A stretch of DNA of 64,000 nt, from assembly GCF_036785885.1 (NCBI RefSeq), contig NC_092323.1, positions 10,176,501 to 10,240,500 on the forward strand, written 5' to 3'. The DNA comes from Coffea arabica. Lineage: Eukaryota > Streptophyta > Magnoliopsida > Gentianales > Rubiaceae. A model generated the notes under the pieces. It worked only from the letters and a program-made list of their open reading frames with translations. It was not told the DNA's origin and ran no database searches. Of the stretch, positions 1 through 11,485 are shown piece after piece (positions within the stretch are counted from its first letter, which is position 1; every line of letters starts with the position of its first letter). A program made the translations under genes and the position numbers.

Positions 1-322
1 CTAATATTGCTTCTTAACATAATTTTGTTCATAGAGTTTATCGTTTCTTCTTGTTGGCCTTTCCTATTGAATGGCAAAATATTAGGACTATAATATAGCA
101 TTTGTGAGTTAAAATGTGGAAGGAAATATCTATTGAAAATTATGTAAAATCTGGAGTGGCCCAATTTGCTTTAATTGGTGGGGTTGACAATTTCAGGCAT
201 TGAGGATCATTTTGGGGGTGTCACTTAATATTGATACTTTTCAATCCATTGTCCATCATCCAGCGTTTGTAGTGCCTTACGCTTTTTCAATCAGATTCAT
301 ACTTATGCTTTTGAGATTGTAG
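1..322 (+). other. Intron of the SAC phosphatase gene
   Basis: No coding similarity is seen. The stretch ends in TTGAGATTGTAG directly before the exon at 323, so it is the intron (or part of it) upstream of the catalytic-motif exon. Confidence 0.7.
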
Positions 323-3300
323 GTACTTTTTGTTAAATGAAAAAGGTGAGAAAGTTGAGGTGCAACTTGGAGTTGTGAGGACCAATTGCATTGATTGCTT
401 AGACCGCACAAATGTTACCCAGGTACATTTCTCCTCCTATAATGGTGATGTTCGTTAATGTTTAAAGGTAATTTGCTGCCCCTCCTGTTCCTGTACTTTA
501 TTTATGGTTGTTCAACTCTCCGAAAAAGTAATGAGCCAATCACCCTCATTTTGAATACTTGTGTCCTTTGTTTGTGTAGGAGCAGGTTGGATGAATTTTG
601 ATACCTCTTCTTAATTTATATCTATAGCAACATGTTAGAATGGGTTGTTTTGTGTCATATTTGCTATATAGTTGATGTGGAAAAACCAATTTAAGTGGTA
701 TGATCACCCTCTACCTCCTTGAGGTTGATGTGAGCATATGCATGTTAATGTTGAGGTTAATGTTGCATAGATGATTTTGTAGAGACATCTTACTTGAGTT
801 TCAGTTTTGGTGAATTTTATAAAAGCAACTCCCTCTCTTAAAAATTGAATGCGTGTTCTTTACTTTTTCCAGTTAAGCTGTTGTCTCCTAGAGGTGCATC
901 TGTTTGATCTTTTTAAGCAGAAATACTTAAAAAGCATTAAATAATTGGGAGATATGTTTGTGTGGAATGACTTGAGAAAATTCTACTATGCGGGAATTTG
1001 GCTTTCAGAAAAGTGTAATTTAAGGATTCTGATACTTTAAGGAACTGACCACTATCTGATCAAGTAAAATCGGGTAGTAGATTTCAGACTAAGTAATAGA
1101 CTCTGAGTACTTCTGTGGAATAATTTGAACGAGGACAATTCTGCCCATGCTTTGATTAAAGCCAGGGTTTAAGATTAAGTTAATTTTCTTTGCCACTTTT
1201 TTCTAGTTATACTAATTTCTTCTCATGATGGTTTTGGTTACAGAGCATGCTTGGTCGAAAAATGTTGGAATTTCAACTTAGAAGACTTGGTATTTTTGAT
1301 GCTGAAGAAACTATCAGCACACATCCAAACTTTGATGAAAGTTTCAAAATTTGTGCGTATCTCATTGTAGTCTGTTACAATGAACCTCTGCTGACTTGGT
1401 TCTACTGAGTCTTTTGTTATGCTTGATGTGTACTTGTTAACTTTGGTTTTTATGATTCTCTTTACGACTCTGGCTTGTTTTAAACCTTATTTTTTCTGTC
1501 CTTTCCTTACTTATGCCTTTGTTGTCCTTATTTCTTCCAGTGTGGGCTAACCATGGTGATGACATAAGCATCCAGTATTCTGGTACTCCAGCTCTAAAAG
1601 GAGATTTTGTCAGGTACCCTTTTATGATCTTCCTTGATTGCATTTTCTGCATCCCATAGAAGATATTAGTCAAGGGCAATGTCCCAAGATACATATGTTT
1701 GAGCTTCTAGTCAAGTGTTTTAAGTTGATATCCTTTTGGGAGCATAGAGACTCTTGTATATAGAAATGGTTCAATTATGTAGGTGAACCCTTTTGTGTAC
1801 GCCAAGGTAGCCAGCAAAGAAACAAATCATCAGTAAACACTATCATGGCACCGGAATTTTGTACTAAGAATTCTGTTTTTTTTTTTTTTTTTTTTTGGAA
1901 GCATCAGTTGTACTTCCTTTTTCTTTCACTTGTTATCTGGAGAAGAGAGGACCAAAAAGCTGGAGAATAATAAAGGAAAAATGAATTACATATCCAAATA
2001 CTTGTGTTACTATAAGACTATTGAGTATGTGTTTCATTAGAAGAGAAGAAGGGACTGGAGAAAACAAACAAAAGACAGCAGTCTAGCTTACCTTGTTCTG
2101 GTGAGATTTGATACACAAGGCACTTTTCTGTGGGCTTCGCGGAAAGGAGTCTAGTTGCTGCCTCCATGGTGTTATTTCAACAGAGTTTTCCTTGTGGAAA
2201 TAAATGTTTTGTGGGAAAAGCCAAAATGAATTTCTTTTCTGCCTCATTAGCGTGATGAACTTGCAATGTTCAAATATTCATCAAATTTGTCTTCTGGTCA
2301 CTTTGTAGATACGGTCAGCGCACAATCCAAGGAATCCTGAAAGATGGCTGGAATGCTCTTATGCGCTATTACTTGAACAACTTTTGTGACGGTACAAAAC
2401 AGGTTTGTACACTTCAGCACATATGCCTAAGACGACATTATGATACATAAATCAGTTCCATTAAATTTTATGTTCTTTCTAACATGACACATTGAGATTT
2501 TTGCTTATTGTGTAAGAGGTGAAGAGTCAAGCCTCTTTTTGTATATGAATGTTTCACTGGCATCATTGATGTTGAATATTGGAAATCTTGATTGTTAGTG
2601 AAGCTGCGGATCTGTTTTCTTTTCTGTCTTTGGATATAGCAGATATAGCTTTTTGAATGAATTGCAGTTTCTTTCTTTGTAAACTTAAGAGAAAAATTTG
2701 GGTTGGCGTGCAGTAAGATTCTCATTGTTCCACTGTTTTGGTAATAGTTTTTTCCTTACCGTCTTCTTCCTCTTTTGCGTGCTTTTGAAGGATGCAATTG
2801 ATCTGCTACAAGGACATTTCATTGTTTCTGTCTCTCGAGATATGACTCCCACATCTCAAAAGGGAGGAATTGAGGCTATAGCGGTGAGCATGAATTCCTT
2901 GCATTTTCTGATTTGTTCTGGATGCTACATTTTAATACTAATTTAACACTTTAACACAATTCTATTTCTCTCCTCTGGTTTTACTAAAAGAACGCTAAGC
3001 AAATTTTTGTACCAAAAGATCATCATTAACCTTTCTTTCTTGTTTTGCAGTCCTTCCCATTAGCGTTATCTGTGATAATGACTGGATTCTTTTTTGCACT
3101 CATGTCACTAAGGCGAGGTGAGTTCACATATATATCAACAAATTTCTTTTCTTCTTATTCACAGCAATTATGTTGTGTTTTTTTTCCTCCCAATTGTTTT
3201 CATGAGTTTTTCCCTTTCCAGCTTTAGCCCTCACGCTCAAACGCATAATATGCCTTTGGATCTAGAATTTTTAGAGAAAAAGCATATGTAAATTAATATT

Positions 3301-3957
3301 AAAATTGACTGGACAATCACTTGTAATTATCCTTATGAATGAAAGAAGTCAGTCTTTACACTTGAAATTCGTTTTGAAGCATTATTCAAACAAAAAGGAC
3401 CTTGCCAGATAGACAGACGAGTCATGGCTATTCGACTGTAATTCTAAGAGGAACTGTTGACCTTTGAAAAGGAATTCTTTTGAAGGCATTCAAGACAAAT
3501 CCTTTTCTGCAATGCAATATACAGTGCTTCCCTAGGGATATAGACCCATAAAGAGAATGTCTTATTTGCTCATTTTCATCTCGACGGAGCGTTTAAGATT
3601 GGTAACCCCTGTTGATTGAGCAGCAGCATTTTACCATCAGTCAGTTGTAGACAATGCTCTGCATCGCATCTAGTAAGATGTTGTTGTGAAACCTAGCAAG
3701 ATGCTTTTGTCCCATTTTAGTCATAGACAATTCTGCGTCGTACTTATTTTTCAACTCTCAATAGCTTTTTCTCTATACTAAATCTTTGCACATAATTGCT
3801 TTTTTTGTTTTCCCCTCTCGGAACAGTTCGAAGTGATTTCTGGCAATTGTTATTCTCAATTTTGTGGGCGGGTGGAAGTTTGGCAATAGCAGCTTTTGTG
3901 AAGGCAAATGGTCGAGTTTTCTGTAACCGACCTCGTCTGCACCAACCTCGACGTTGA
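323..3957 (+). CDS. SAC-domain phosphoinositide phosphatase, 3' part (SAC6/7/8 type)
   Basis: Seven coding exons by GT-AG junctions with consistent phase: 323-422, 1244-1352, 1541-1613, 2309-2402, 2791-2883, 3051-3117 and 3827-3957 (stop TGA). They give about 222 C-terminal residues; the start lies left of the window. The first exon encodes [15 protein letters not shown], which contains the SAC catalytic CX5R motif (C-I-D-C-L-D-R). The protein ends with two hydrophobic segments ([19 protein letters not shown] and [18 protein letters not shown]) followed by a basic tail. This SAC domain plus a C-terminal membrane anchor is the layout of the plant SAC6/SAC7(RHD4)/SAC8 group. In Arabidopsis these are endomembrane-associated enzymes that remove phosphate from phosphoinositides such as PI4P; RHD4 acts in root hair growth. 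Family and exon structure are clear, but the exact paralogue cannot be decided. The gene converges on the cis-prenyltransferase, 0.7 kb away. Confidence 0.93.
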
Positions 3958-4639
3958 TTCTGGATCGAGGGAGGACACCGAGCATTTTGATGTTTATCAG
4001 TGAATTTACAGCATAAGATCTTCTTCATATGTATGCTCAGACTAATTCTTTGCATTTATATGGTTTCGCACATCGCGTTTTTGGTTACACGAGTCTTTCT
4101 GTTGCGCAAACTGACGCACCATTGGCGCCTTCAACTGCCAAAATTCATTTGCTCAGAGCCATTTTTGGTTAGACAAATTGCTCTGTAAATCGAGTACTTT
4201 TTGTCCAGTTATATCAATTGGGTAAACTAAATCAAATTTTCAATTTGTTGAATCTTTGAAAGGATGGCATCCTCTCAAGTCACAGGTGCCGCTAAGGTCC
4301 TCCTACTTCTTCAGGTGGATTCCGAGAAAGATGAGCTGACAATTTTTACTTTTTTTTTTCTTTTAAATACCAAGATGCGACCGTCGAGAAAGACAAGAAA
4401 AAGAAATCTCAGAAAGAAGGATGCAACCTTCAACTACCAACCCTGCAGTTTTGAGGGATTAGGTTGTAGTAGTCATTCGTTATTATTGCTGCAAGTATCT
4501 GGGGTGGATAATTGAAATGACAAGAATCAATAATTTCCAGATCGAATTCGGAGTAGCATTCTTGTCCCATCATTACCTGTGAATTTGTATGAACTCCGGA
4601 CGAAAAGCAGAAGATGCAGCTTAGGTTGCTTGAAGCTTT
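3958..4639. other. Convergent 3' regions between SAC and cis-prenyltransferase genes
   Basis: The stretch between two stop codons of convergent genes should hold both 3' UTRs and polyadenylation regions. Short open frames here have no recognisable protein content. Confidence 0.6.
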
Positions 4640-6010
4640 TCAAAATTGCTTCTTTCTCTTCTCAAAAAGTGGATGAGCTCTCTGGAAATTCAGTATAGCC
4701 CAGACAAGGTGCTCCAAACCAACCTCGGGCCAAAGAGCCTTTGGTGAATACAACAGGCCATTCCATGTCTGCCAGAGAAGGAAATTGCTAAGCCGAGTTT
4801 CCCCTGAAGATCTTACCAGAATATCCACATCAGGTGCCACTCCCATGTACATGTTCCTCTCAATATCTGATAGCTTTATATTTGGTTGAACCTCCTTCAT
4901 TTCTTTGACAAAACCCTTCTGCTCTTCTTCACTCTTCTCCTCCAGCTTTCCATTGCTCAACTCCTGTTTTTCTTCACTTGCATTCTCCAGCTTTTCCCCG
5001 TTGGGGAAATCCCCCTGCTTTTCTTTGCCCAATTCCTCGTGCTTTTCTTCTTCGCTCGGTTCCTTGCTCTTTTCTACACTTTTATCCTCCTGCATTTCGC
5101 CATTTGCCTCCCCTTGCTCCTTTTCTTCAGGTTTCTCCTCCTCCTTTCCATTCATTATCTCGCTTATCTTCCCAAATGGAGCTCCACTTAGCTTTTTTTT
5201 CGCTATCTCGTTTACCTTCCCAAATGGAGTTCCACTTAGCTTTTCTTTTGCTATCTCGTTTATCTTCCCAAATGGAGCTCCACTTGGTTTCAGTGCTTGC
5301 AATTCATTGCCCAGCTGTTCAGAAGATTCTTGAGCAGCATGCACCATCTCATGCAATTCCTCGCTTATCTTACCAAATGGAGCTCCACTTGGTTTTAGTG
5401 CTTGCAATTCATCGCTTATCTTCCCAAATGGAGCCTCACTTGGTTTTAGTGCTTGCAATTCATCGCACAGCTGTTCACAAGATTCTTGAGCAGCATGCAC
5501 TATCTCATCAGTCGAAGTATAAGCAACGCAGATGAGGAGAATGCTCCTGCTGTTCTTCGCTGTGGCTTTCATTGCCTGTTCAGCTGCATGCCTGACATTA
5601 TCATCCAGAAGTTTCAAGTCCCCTATAAAGTACACCCTCACCCCATATTCTTCCACTATAGTCCTTTCCTTGAGCATCCCTTCAATCTTCTCCAGCATCA
5701 AATCCATCAAACACTTGACCTCATGAGGCTTTCTTTTGAAATTATCAATGCTGAATGCATAAATGGAGATGTACTTGATCTGCAACTCATAGCAATACTT
5801 GATCAAGGACATGAGGGAGAGAAATCCAGCTCTATGTCCCATTCCTTCTCCCAACTTCCATTTCCTAGCATACCTTCTGTTTCCATCCAAAATGAAGGCA
5901 ACATGGTTGGGGATTGGACCAGCAGACAGAACATCAAACAGAAATCTTCTCATGTGGCTAATTGAGCTGCCACATAACCTCCCAACAAGGCTGTGCTTTT
6001 GAGGCTCCAT
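4640..6010 (-). CDS. cis-Prenyltransferase (dehydrodolichyl diphosphate synthase type) with repeat-rich insertion
   Basis: Single-exon frame of 456 residues from ATG at 6010; the frame stays open further upstream but without ATG. It is a UPP/DHDD synthase-fold enzyme that adds isopentenyl units in cis configuration to make dolichol or polyprenol precursors at the ER. Visible motifs are HVAFILDGNRRYARK (36-50, catalytic Asp about 42), GHRAGF (58-63), YAFSIDNFKR (84-93), ICVAYTSTDEI (160-170), and the region-V motif DILVRSSGETRLSNFLLWQ (396-414) followed by LWPE. Between the third and last conserved blocks sits an extra segment of about 200 residues (178-378). It has five copies of an SGAPFGKI-like unit, a second copy of the VHAAQES segment, then a Glu/Lys-rich tract. 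Typical plant enzymes are about 270-310 residues and have only a short variable loop here. All catalytic blocks are intact, so activity is plausible. An AG just before the ATG (GGCAG/GAAATG) could be a 5' UTR intron acceptor. Confidence 0.92.
   Translation of the reverse strand: MEPQKHSLVGRLCGSSISHMRRFLFDVLSAGPIPNHVAFILDGNRRYARKWKLGEGMGHRAGFLSLMSLIKYCYELQIKYISIYAFSIDNFKRKPHEVKCLMDLMLEKIEGMLKERTIVEEYGVRVYFIGDLKLLDDNVRHAAEQAMKATAKNSRSILLICVAYTSTDEIVHAAQESCEQLCDELQALKPSEAPFGKISDELQALKPSGAPFGKISEELHEMVHAAQESSEQLGNELQALKPSGAPFGKINEIAKEKLSGTPFGKVNEIAKKKLSGAPFGKISEIMNGKEEEKPEEKEQGEANGEMQEDKSVEKSKEPSEEEKHEELGKEKQGDFPNGEKLENASEEKQELSNGKLEEKSEEEQKGFVKEMKEVQPNIKLSDIERNMYMGVAPDVDILVRSSGETRLSNFLLWQTWNGLLYSPKALWPEVGLEHLVWAILNFQRAHPLFEKRKKQF
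4877..5479 (-). repeat. In-frame tandem-repeat and Glu/Lys-rich insertion in the cis-prenyltransferase
   Basis: About 600 bp, read in frame, with no stop. At 5155-5460 a 48-60 bp unit recurs whose core encodes (K)xSGAPFGKI(S/N)E; five copies are seen with single substitutions (SEAPF, SGTPF, GKVNE). A larger unit, VHAAQES(C/S)EQL..ELQALKPS, is present twice. The first copy belongs to the conserved enzyme core, so the expansion began by duplicating enzyme exon sequence. The rest (4877-5150) encodes EEKPEEKEQ-like low-complexity sequence. Confidence 0.9.
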
Positions 6011-9000
6011 TTCCTGCCTAAAGCTAAGCCACAAGATTGCTGCAAGGTGAAGTGGAAGTTAAGCACATTTACACCGACAGGGCAGAAATGGAAAAAGGCA
6101 ACGCCGACATAAAAGAGGAACATTATTGTTTTTCAAATTCATCACTGATTAATCACAGAACTTGCATGCAAATAAACTGAAAAGTCCAGATGAGAATAAA
6201 TAACTCATCCTATACATCACAAGATAAGACTAGTAAACTCTAGAAATACACACACCTTGCAAGAACACTGTTAAGACTCGTTGTAAAGCGGCAGAAACTA
6301 AAGGTCCGATTCTGAACTGGAATATTCTTGAGATACAAAAACAAATGAAAGCCCCAAAGGAAGTGAACAGAACACTCCCGAAAGTGGGATTTACCGTTTT
6401 CCCCTGCAAATTCTTGCAACTACAGCCCACTTCATATTAAGATTAGATTTGTGTGTATCAAATTATTAGACTTTGTTTACCTTCCAAAGAGAGATTAAAT
6501 CATTAAACTAGCACTAAAGCACGAATTTAGAATCGTAGGTAGAACTGTAGAAGCGAGAGCAGCCTAGACATTAACCTGTATGCAGAATCCCCGGTAAAAG
6601 AAGTCGTATACCAGTTCAGAGCTTGCACCAACATATAATCAAATACACTGGCAACTACAGTGACGGGACTTCCAACAACCAGATCTACGCTGATTTGTTA
6701 CCATCTTTTGGTTTCAGAACTAAAAATAATTTTCATGTTGCCATCAATCACTGTTCTTGGTTAAGTGCCTTACTTTCAAAAGCTAACAGCTGTTCTTAAT
6801 TCGTTCTGTTTGTTTTCCACTTCATTGGCACCTAAGACATAAGAACGACAAAAAAATGGAATAAAACTAAACCAACTCTTAGTTAGTTCAAAAGCTCTTG
6901 TTTTCTTTCATTCACATCCAAGCCAGGACACGGAAAACACATGCAGATCAAAGTCAAGCCCAGGAAACAGAAGAACAACAAAGTCAACAAATGAAACTTC
7001 ATCACATTCACTGAAAGAGCTCGAAAACAACGAAGAGTACATCCGAGTTCCCTTGATGGATGAAATGGAAGTATCAAAAACCCTTTATATTCCAACAAGA
7101 ATATAACCAATTACTTCAAAATGTAGTAAAAGAAACCAGATGAAAACGTGAAAATAATTATAACTTCTCACCTAGAAGACAAGAAGCAGAGTGGAGTGAG
7201 CAGCAGAAACTATAAGCTATGGGAACTGGTAAGGAATATGGTACTACAATATATTGTTGTTAATGGCTTGTCTTAAAAAGTCTTGAAACGCACCAGCGTT
7301 TGGAAACTTAATGGCCTGGGCTTGGGTAGTACCGGGAATATCTACTTATAGGCCAAGCACAAGCAGTACGTACCACAATGGTTTATATGTTGAACGAAAA
7401 ATCAATCCGAATTTATGGTTCAAAGACTGGGCCGAGTCATCATCAGGGCGCTCCGAGATTGTTTCTAGAGATTTTCTTTAATAAATTTTTTTTTTACTAT
7501 TTTTGTTTAGCATTTTTTAAAATAATTATTTACAATTTTTAAAATAATAAATGCTGTAAAATATGCATGTCGTTGAAACATAACTGATATGTCGAGATTG
7601 ATTTGAAATGAGACAGATCTAAGAGCTCAAGGTTATTGAGAATCACACAGATTTTGTGTGTTTCAGAATTTTCTTCATGCAATCCCATGTCTGTTGAATT
7701 CTTCCTTAATTTGTTTGTTGTATAAAGCGTTCGATAGCGTAGAAATAATGCAATGGTCCCGTGTTCTCATTTCTCACTTCATAAAAAAGGGAAGAACACC
7801 CCAAAAGTGACGCTTCCTTTCTATCTGGCTTTTTGTGGATGTAGATTTTTGTGATCCATAATTCAAGCTTACCTCTGAGTTTGCGCAGTAGAATTTATGA
7901 TGATAAAGCTAGCTTTTCTTTTCCCTTCCCTGCCAAAACCAAAAGGTAGAAATTATTAGTAGAATCTTGAAGTAGTAAAAAATAAAACAAATAAATAAAA
8001 GAGTGATTCGTCTTTTGACTCTCTGGAGATACTTTTTGGGGCAGAAACTTTTTGGTGTCTACATTTATTTTTTTTTAATCTGAGTGCTCAAATGATTGTC
8101 AGATTGGTGGGACTGGAAAGCATTCAAGTAAATCTACTGTAACCTGACACGTGATTTTTGTGCCCTATGAATTGTATGTACGTACCCTTTTGCTTGCGTT
8201 ATTGCCATGTGTGACCGGAGCAGTTAGGTTAGGTGGTGTAGAATAATACTAGGCTAGGCCGGGTTTCGTTACTAGAAACTGCATAATGATGATCGGATGA
8301 TTAATTTCTTTAGAAGTGGTCAGTCAATCTTGAGGATACTTTTCCACTAGAAAAAGAAAAATGGTTCGGAAATGTCCTTTAAGATGTTGGGATTTCTTTC
8401 TAATTGTTTTGGCCTCTCAATTTTCTCATGATTTTTATCTATCCCCTTTGGGGATGGGAGGTCGCTTGGAAAAAAAAAAATATATATATATATATATAGG
8501 ACCTTCCCCTTGTTTTTTTCCTTTTTTTTTCTGTGACTTTAGATTTTTTTTGTTTATTCCAAGATAAAAACCTAGGATTTTCTAGATGCTGGTTTTTGTT
8601 TCTTCTTTCATGTTTTCATTATTTTCAGATGGTAGTATTATGTGTTGTTGCGAGATCATGACCTCTATAAATTTGGTGAATTTGCGCCGCCCATGCATGC
8701 TCTGATACGGACGAATGAAGAATCTTGTATGGTTTTAAAATTTCTTCGTGTACCAATAAAATATAACTTATCTATTCCCCAATTTGATCAACCCTGGCGG
8801 TCACTAATACCCCTCCAAGAAACATCACACCAAGTTTTTCTTTTAAACTAAAAATATTAAAATTGAAATTAATATATTTGTCCAAAATTTTTTTATTGTT
8901 TAGCACATAAATTGGATTTATCTACAAGAGTTGGATGCCAGACACCGCACCAGTCGATGTCAAGACCACGTTGGCAGGATTGCGGTCATACGGCATTGTC

Positions 9001-9052
9001 TCGTGGCATCAATTTCCAGTGGAAACCAACAAGCAGTAGGGCAGACAACCAA

Positions 9053-9222
9053 CCTCCCCCACCACCTCTCCCTCCCCCTGCCGGAAGTTGCAATAGCATA
9101 AACTAAAAAAAAATTATTTATTTTTCCTCTCTCCTCCTCTCCTCCCCTTCCCCCTCCCCCACCACCTCTCTCTCTCTGCCGCCGGAAGTTGCAACAGCAG
9201 AAACAGAACAAAAAAAAAAATT
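9053..9222. repeat. CT-rich imperfect direct duplication
   Basis: Two units, 9053-9114 and 9154-9222, share CTCCCCCACCACCTCTC, then CCGGAAGTTGCAA, then an A run, separated by a CT/CCT-rich tract. They differ by small indels and substitutions. It looks like a local duplication enlarged by slippage; no coding role is seen. Confidence 0.75.
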
Positions 9223-10489
9223 TCTCTCTCCCCCTTTCTCTCCATCTCCTCCCTCTCTCCCTTGTATAGGCTAAATTAAGAATAGAATAGATGTTGCCGT
9301 TTGATAAAAAAAAAAAAAAAATACCAGTAGGGCATATACTTTAACACAAAACAACCAGTAAAGCATATATTTTACCTTCTTCACAGGGATTTTCTGAAAA
9401 TTTCACCGGTGAGTGCACATGCATCCATTTGATCCGATGATAGTTCAATTCTCTTTCTCGTGACATAAGATAGAAGTAGATGCAGAATAAAAATTATTAT
9501 ATATACACACTCTTTAGTACAGTGGACAAAAGCTTTAATTGCAAAGGACAAAGACGTGACCAGAAGCACTCCTCTTTTCAAGTTCAATCTTTTTTTATTT
9601 TATGCCTGCGAGTGAATAGGATCATAAATAATTGTGGGACGTCCATTTAAAGGTTCCGCTGTATTCAAAGATGAGTGTGCGGATTTATGCGATCTCGTGC
9701 TCTTTCAAAAGGCGAGCCTGGATCTGCATGGGGTCTTGTCTGTGTCTTGACTTTTGTGCTGGGCGGACAATCTAACCATGATGAGAGGAGGAACCCCTGA
9801 ACGTGGGGAATAAAAAAACCCCCTATCAATGGGGGCACGTAGCACTCTTTAACACGACACAGTGCTTGCTTACATTTATTATGAATTCTCTAGCAAATTC
9901 TTATATAAAAGGGTAAACACTTTTTGTCTGTGCTGTTGGGTAGCAGCAAAAGGTTAATAATGATTTCAAAATAAGTACTGGATGGAACAAGATCGGTAAA
10001 CCTAATGGTGCATCAATTATGAGATGAATTTCTTTTATTCAACGGCAACAATAATCTGCCCTACTCCTCGACTGCTCCTATCCTATACTGGGGGAGCTGA
10101 ATCGGGTTCACTGCACCTATAGAAGAACTTTTCTTTTTTGTTGCCCTTTTTGGGTTGGTGGGGGGACATTTCGTGGTAATTTCTGAATTGTATCACAGTT
10201 TGTACTTTGTACTGGCTGATCGAATCAACGCAGGAATCCAGATCGATGCATGCCCGATTGGTGGATCAATCATAAATGTTTTTGACCTCACGTCCAATTC
10301 ATATCCGAGACATTGCTAAATCACAACAACCACCCTCCTCGTGAATCATATGTTGCTGGGGTCACCTAAGGAGAATGATATTAGCACTAGAAAAAAAAAA
10401 AAAAAACTCTAGCACTTCATACCCTTTTTTATGCTTCTAATAAAGAAAGGATGGAACGGAACGTTAGCGGTCTTTTATTAAGTGCCAAT

Positions 10490-10729
10490 GACATATCCCA
10501 TAACAACCAGAGCTTAGCTCAGCGGCCACTAGGAGGGACTTGGACTGTAGGTAGCAAAAAAAATCTAAGAATAGTATCATAGCACTTTCTCTTGATCTAG
10601 TTGAGTCTGTTCCGTATATCCACTAGTTCCTAATATACAATTTTCCTTAAACTCCTCCTCCCCATAGAATAGATTATACGATGTATTTTTGCTGGAAAAA
10701 AAAAAAAAAAAGACATATCCCATAGCAAC
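10490..10729 (+). mobile_element. tRNA-derived SINE with 18-bp target site duplication
   Basis: The body is 10508-10711 (about 204 bp). It starts with a pol III A-box-like TTAGCTCAGCGG at 10514-10525 and ends in a run of 16 A. It is flanked by near-perfect direct repeats: GACATATCCCATAACAAC (10490-10507) and GACATATCCCATAGCAAC (10712-10729). The B box is degraded. A-tail, tRNA-like head and long target duplication together identify a SINE; the one mismatch in the target repeat suggests moderate age. Confidence 0.82.
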
Positions 10730-11485
10730 TGCGCCTCACGTGTTTATCGTGGTTGGTTGGGAATTGGGATGCGTGAACCGAAACCCCAAAATTCAATTCC
10801 GCAAACGCAATGCTAAGACCACACTCTAGTCTCGTGCGATCAAGCCATTGACTTCAATCGTTCATTTACTGTCAGGAAACATGTGCACGCTAGCCAGTTC
10901 AATGGAATTGGCCCCCTGATTTTGCACCCCACCAATCCGTGACTAACACTTGTTTTCTAGTCAGGACAACACCAAGAAATAATCTTGTGACAGACTGCCA
11001 GACCCATTTATCGTGGTTTGTTTTTTACCCGTTGTTCTTACCTTAATGATGATGGTATTGGCAGTTTTTGTGCTTTCGTCTTCTCCTGGGAAGAAGTTGG
11101 GCAACCAGAACACAGGAATTGGTTTGTACGTTTTGATGACGGTCTAAATTTTTTTATTTTATTTTTGGGTCATTCAAAGAACATATATTATTATTATTAT
11201 TATTATTAATCTAATCTCATTAAAGTACAATATTTGCCACATCTACATAGCTACTTGCAATTAACCTGGCATTCTATCACACGATACAGAAAAAATCATG
11301 GTTTCTTTTTCTCACATTACAACACATTCTCTACTATAAAAACAAAAGATGAAGGAATAAACCAAAATTGGCAAAAAGAATTGACTACATGGCAGAAAAA
11401 AAATTGACAAAAGTTGTGAGTGATCAAAATTTGCTGCTACACATTTCAGGTAAGAACAGACAAATTGACACCTTGCACTGTAGTG

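Larger units (their letters stand above)
6011..11485. other. Intergenic: upstream of cis-prenyltransferase and downstream of RLCK gene
   Basis: No gene could be supported. The first kilobase (about 6011-7250) should hold the promoter/5' UTR of the cis-prenyltransferase. The remainder holds (TA)n at 8481-8498, a CT-rich imperfect duplication at 9053-9222, a SINE at 10508-10711, several A/T homopolymers and an (ATT)n tract near 11187. Open frames here lack recognisable motifs and look random. Confidence 0.6.

Noticed and set aside
4978-5965. Long plus-strand open frames (185 and 170 residues) across the cis-prenyltransferase
   Set aside because: They are antisense shadows; the repeat unit in the enzyme gene lacks stops in several frames. 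The minus strand encodes the conserved enzyme.
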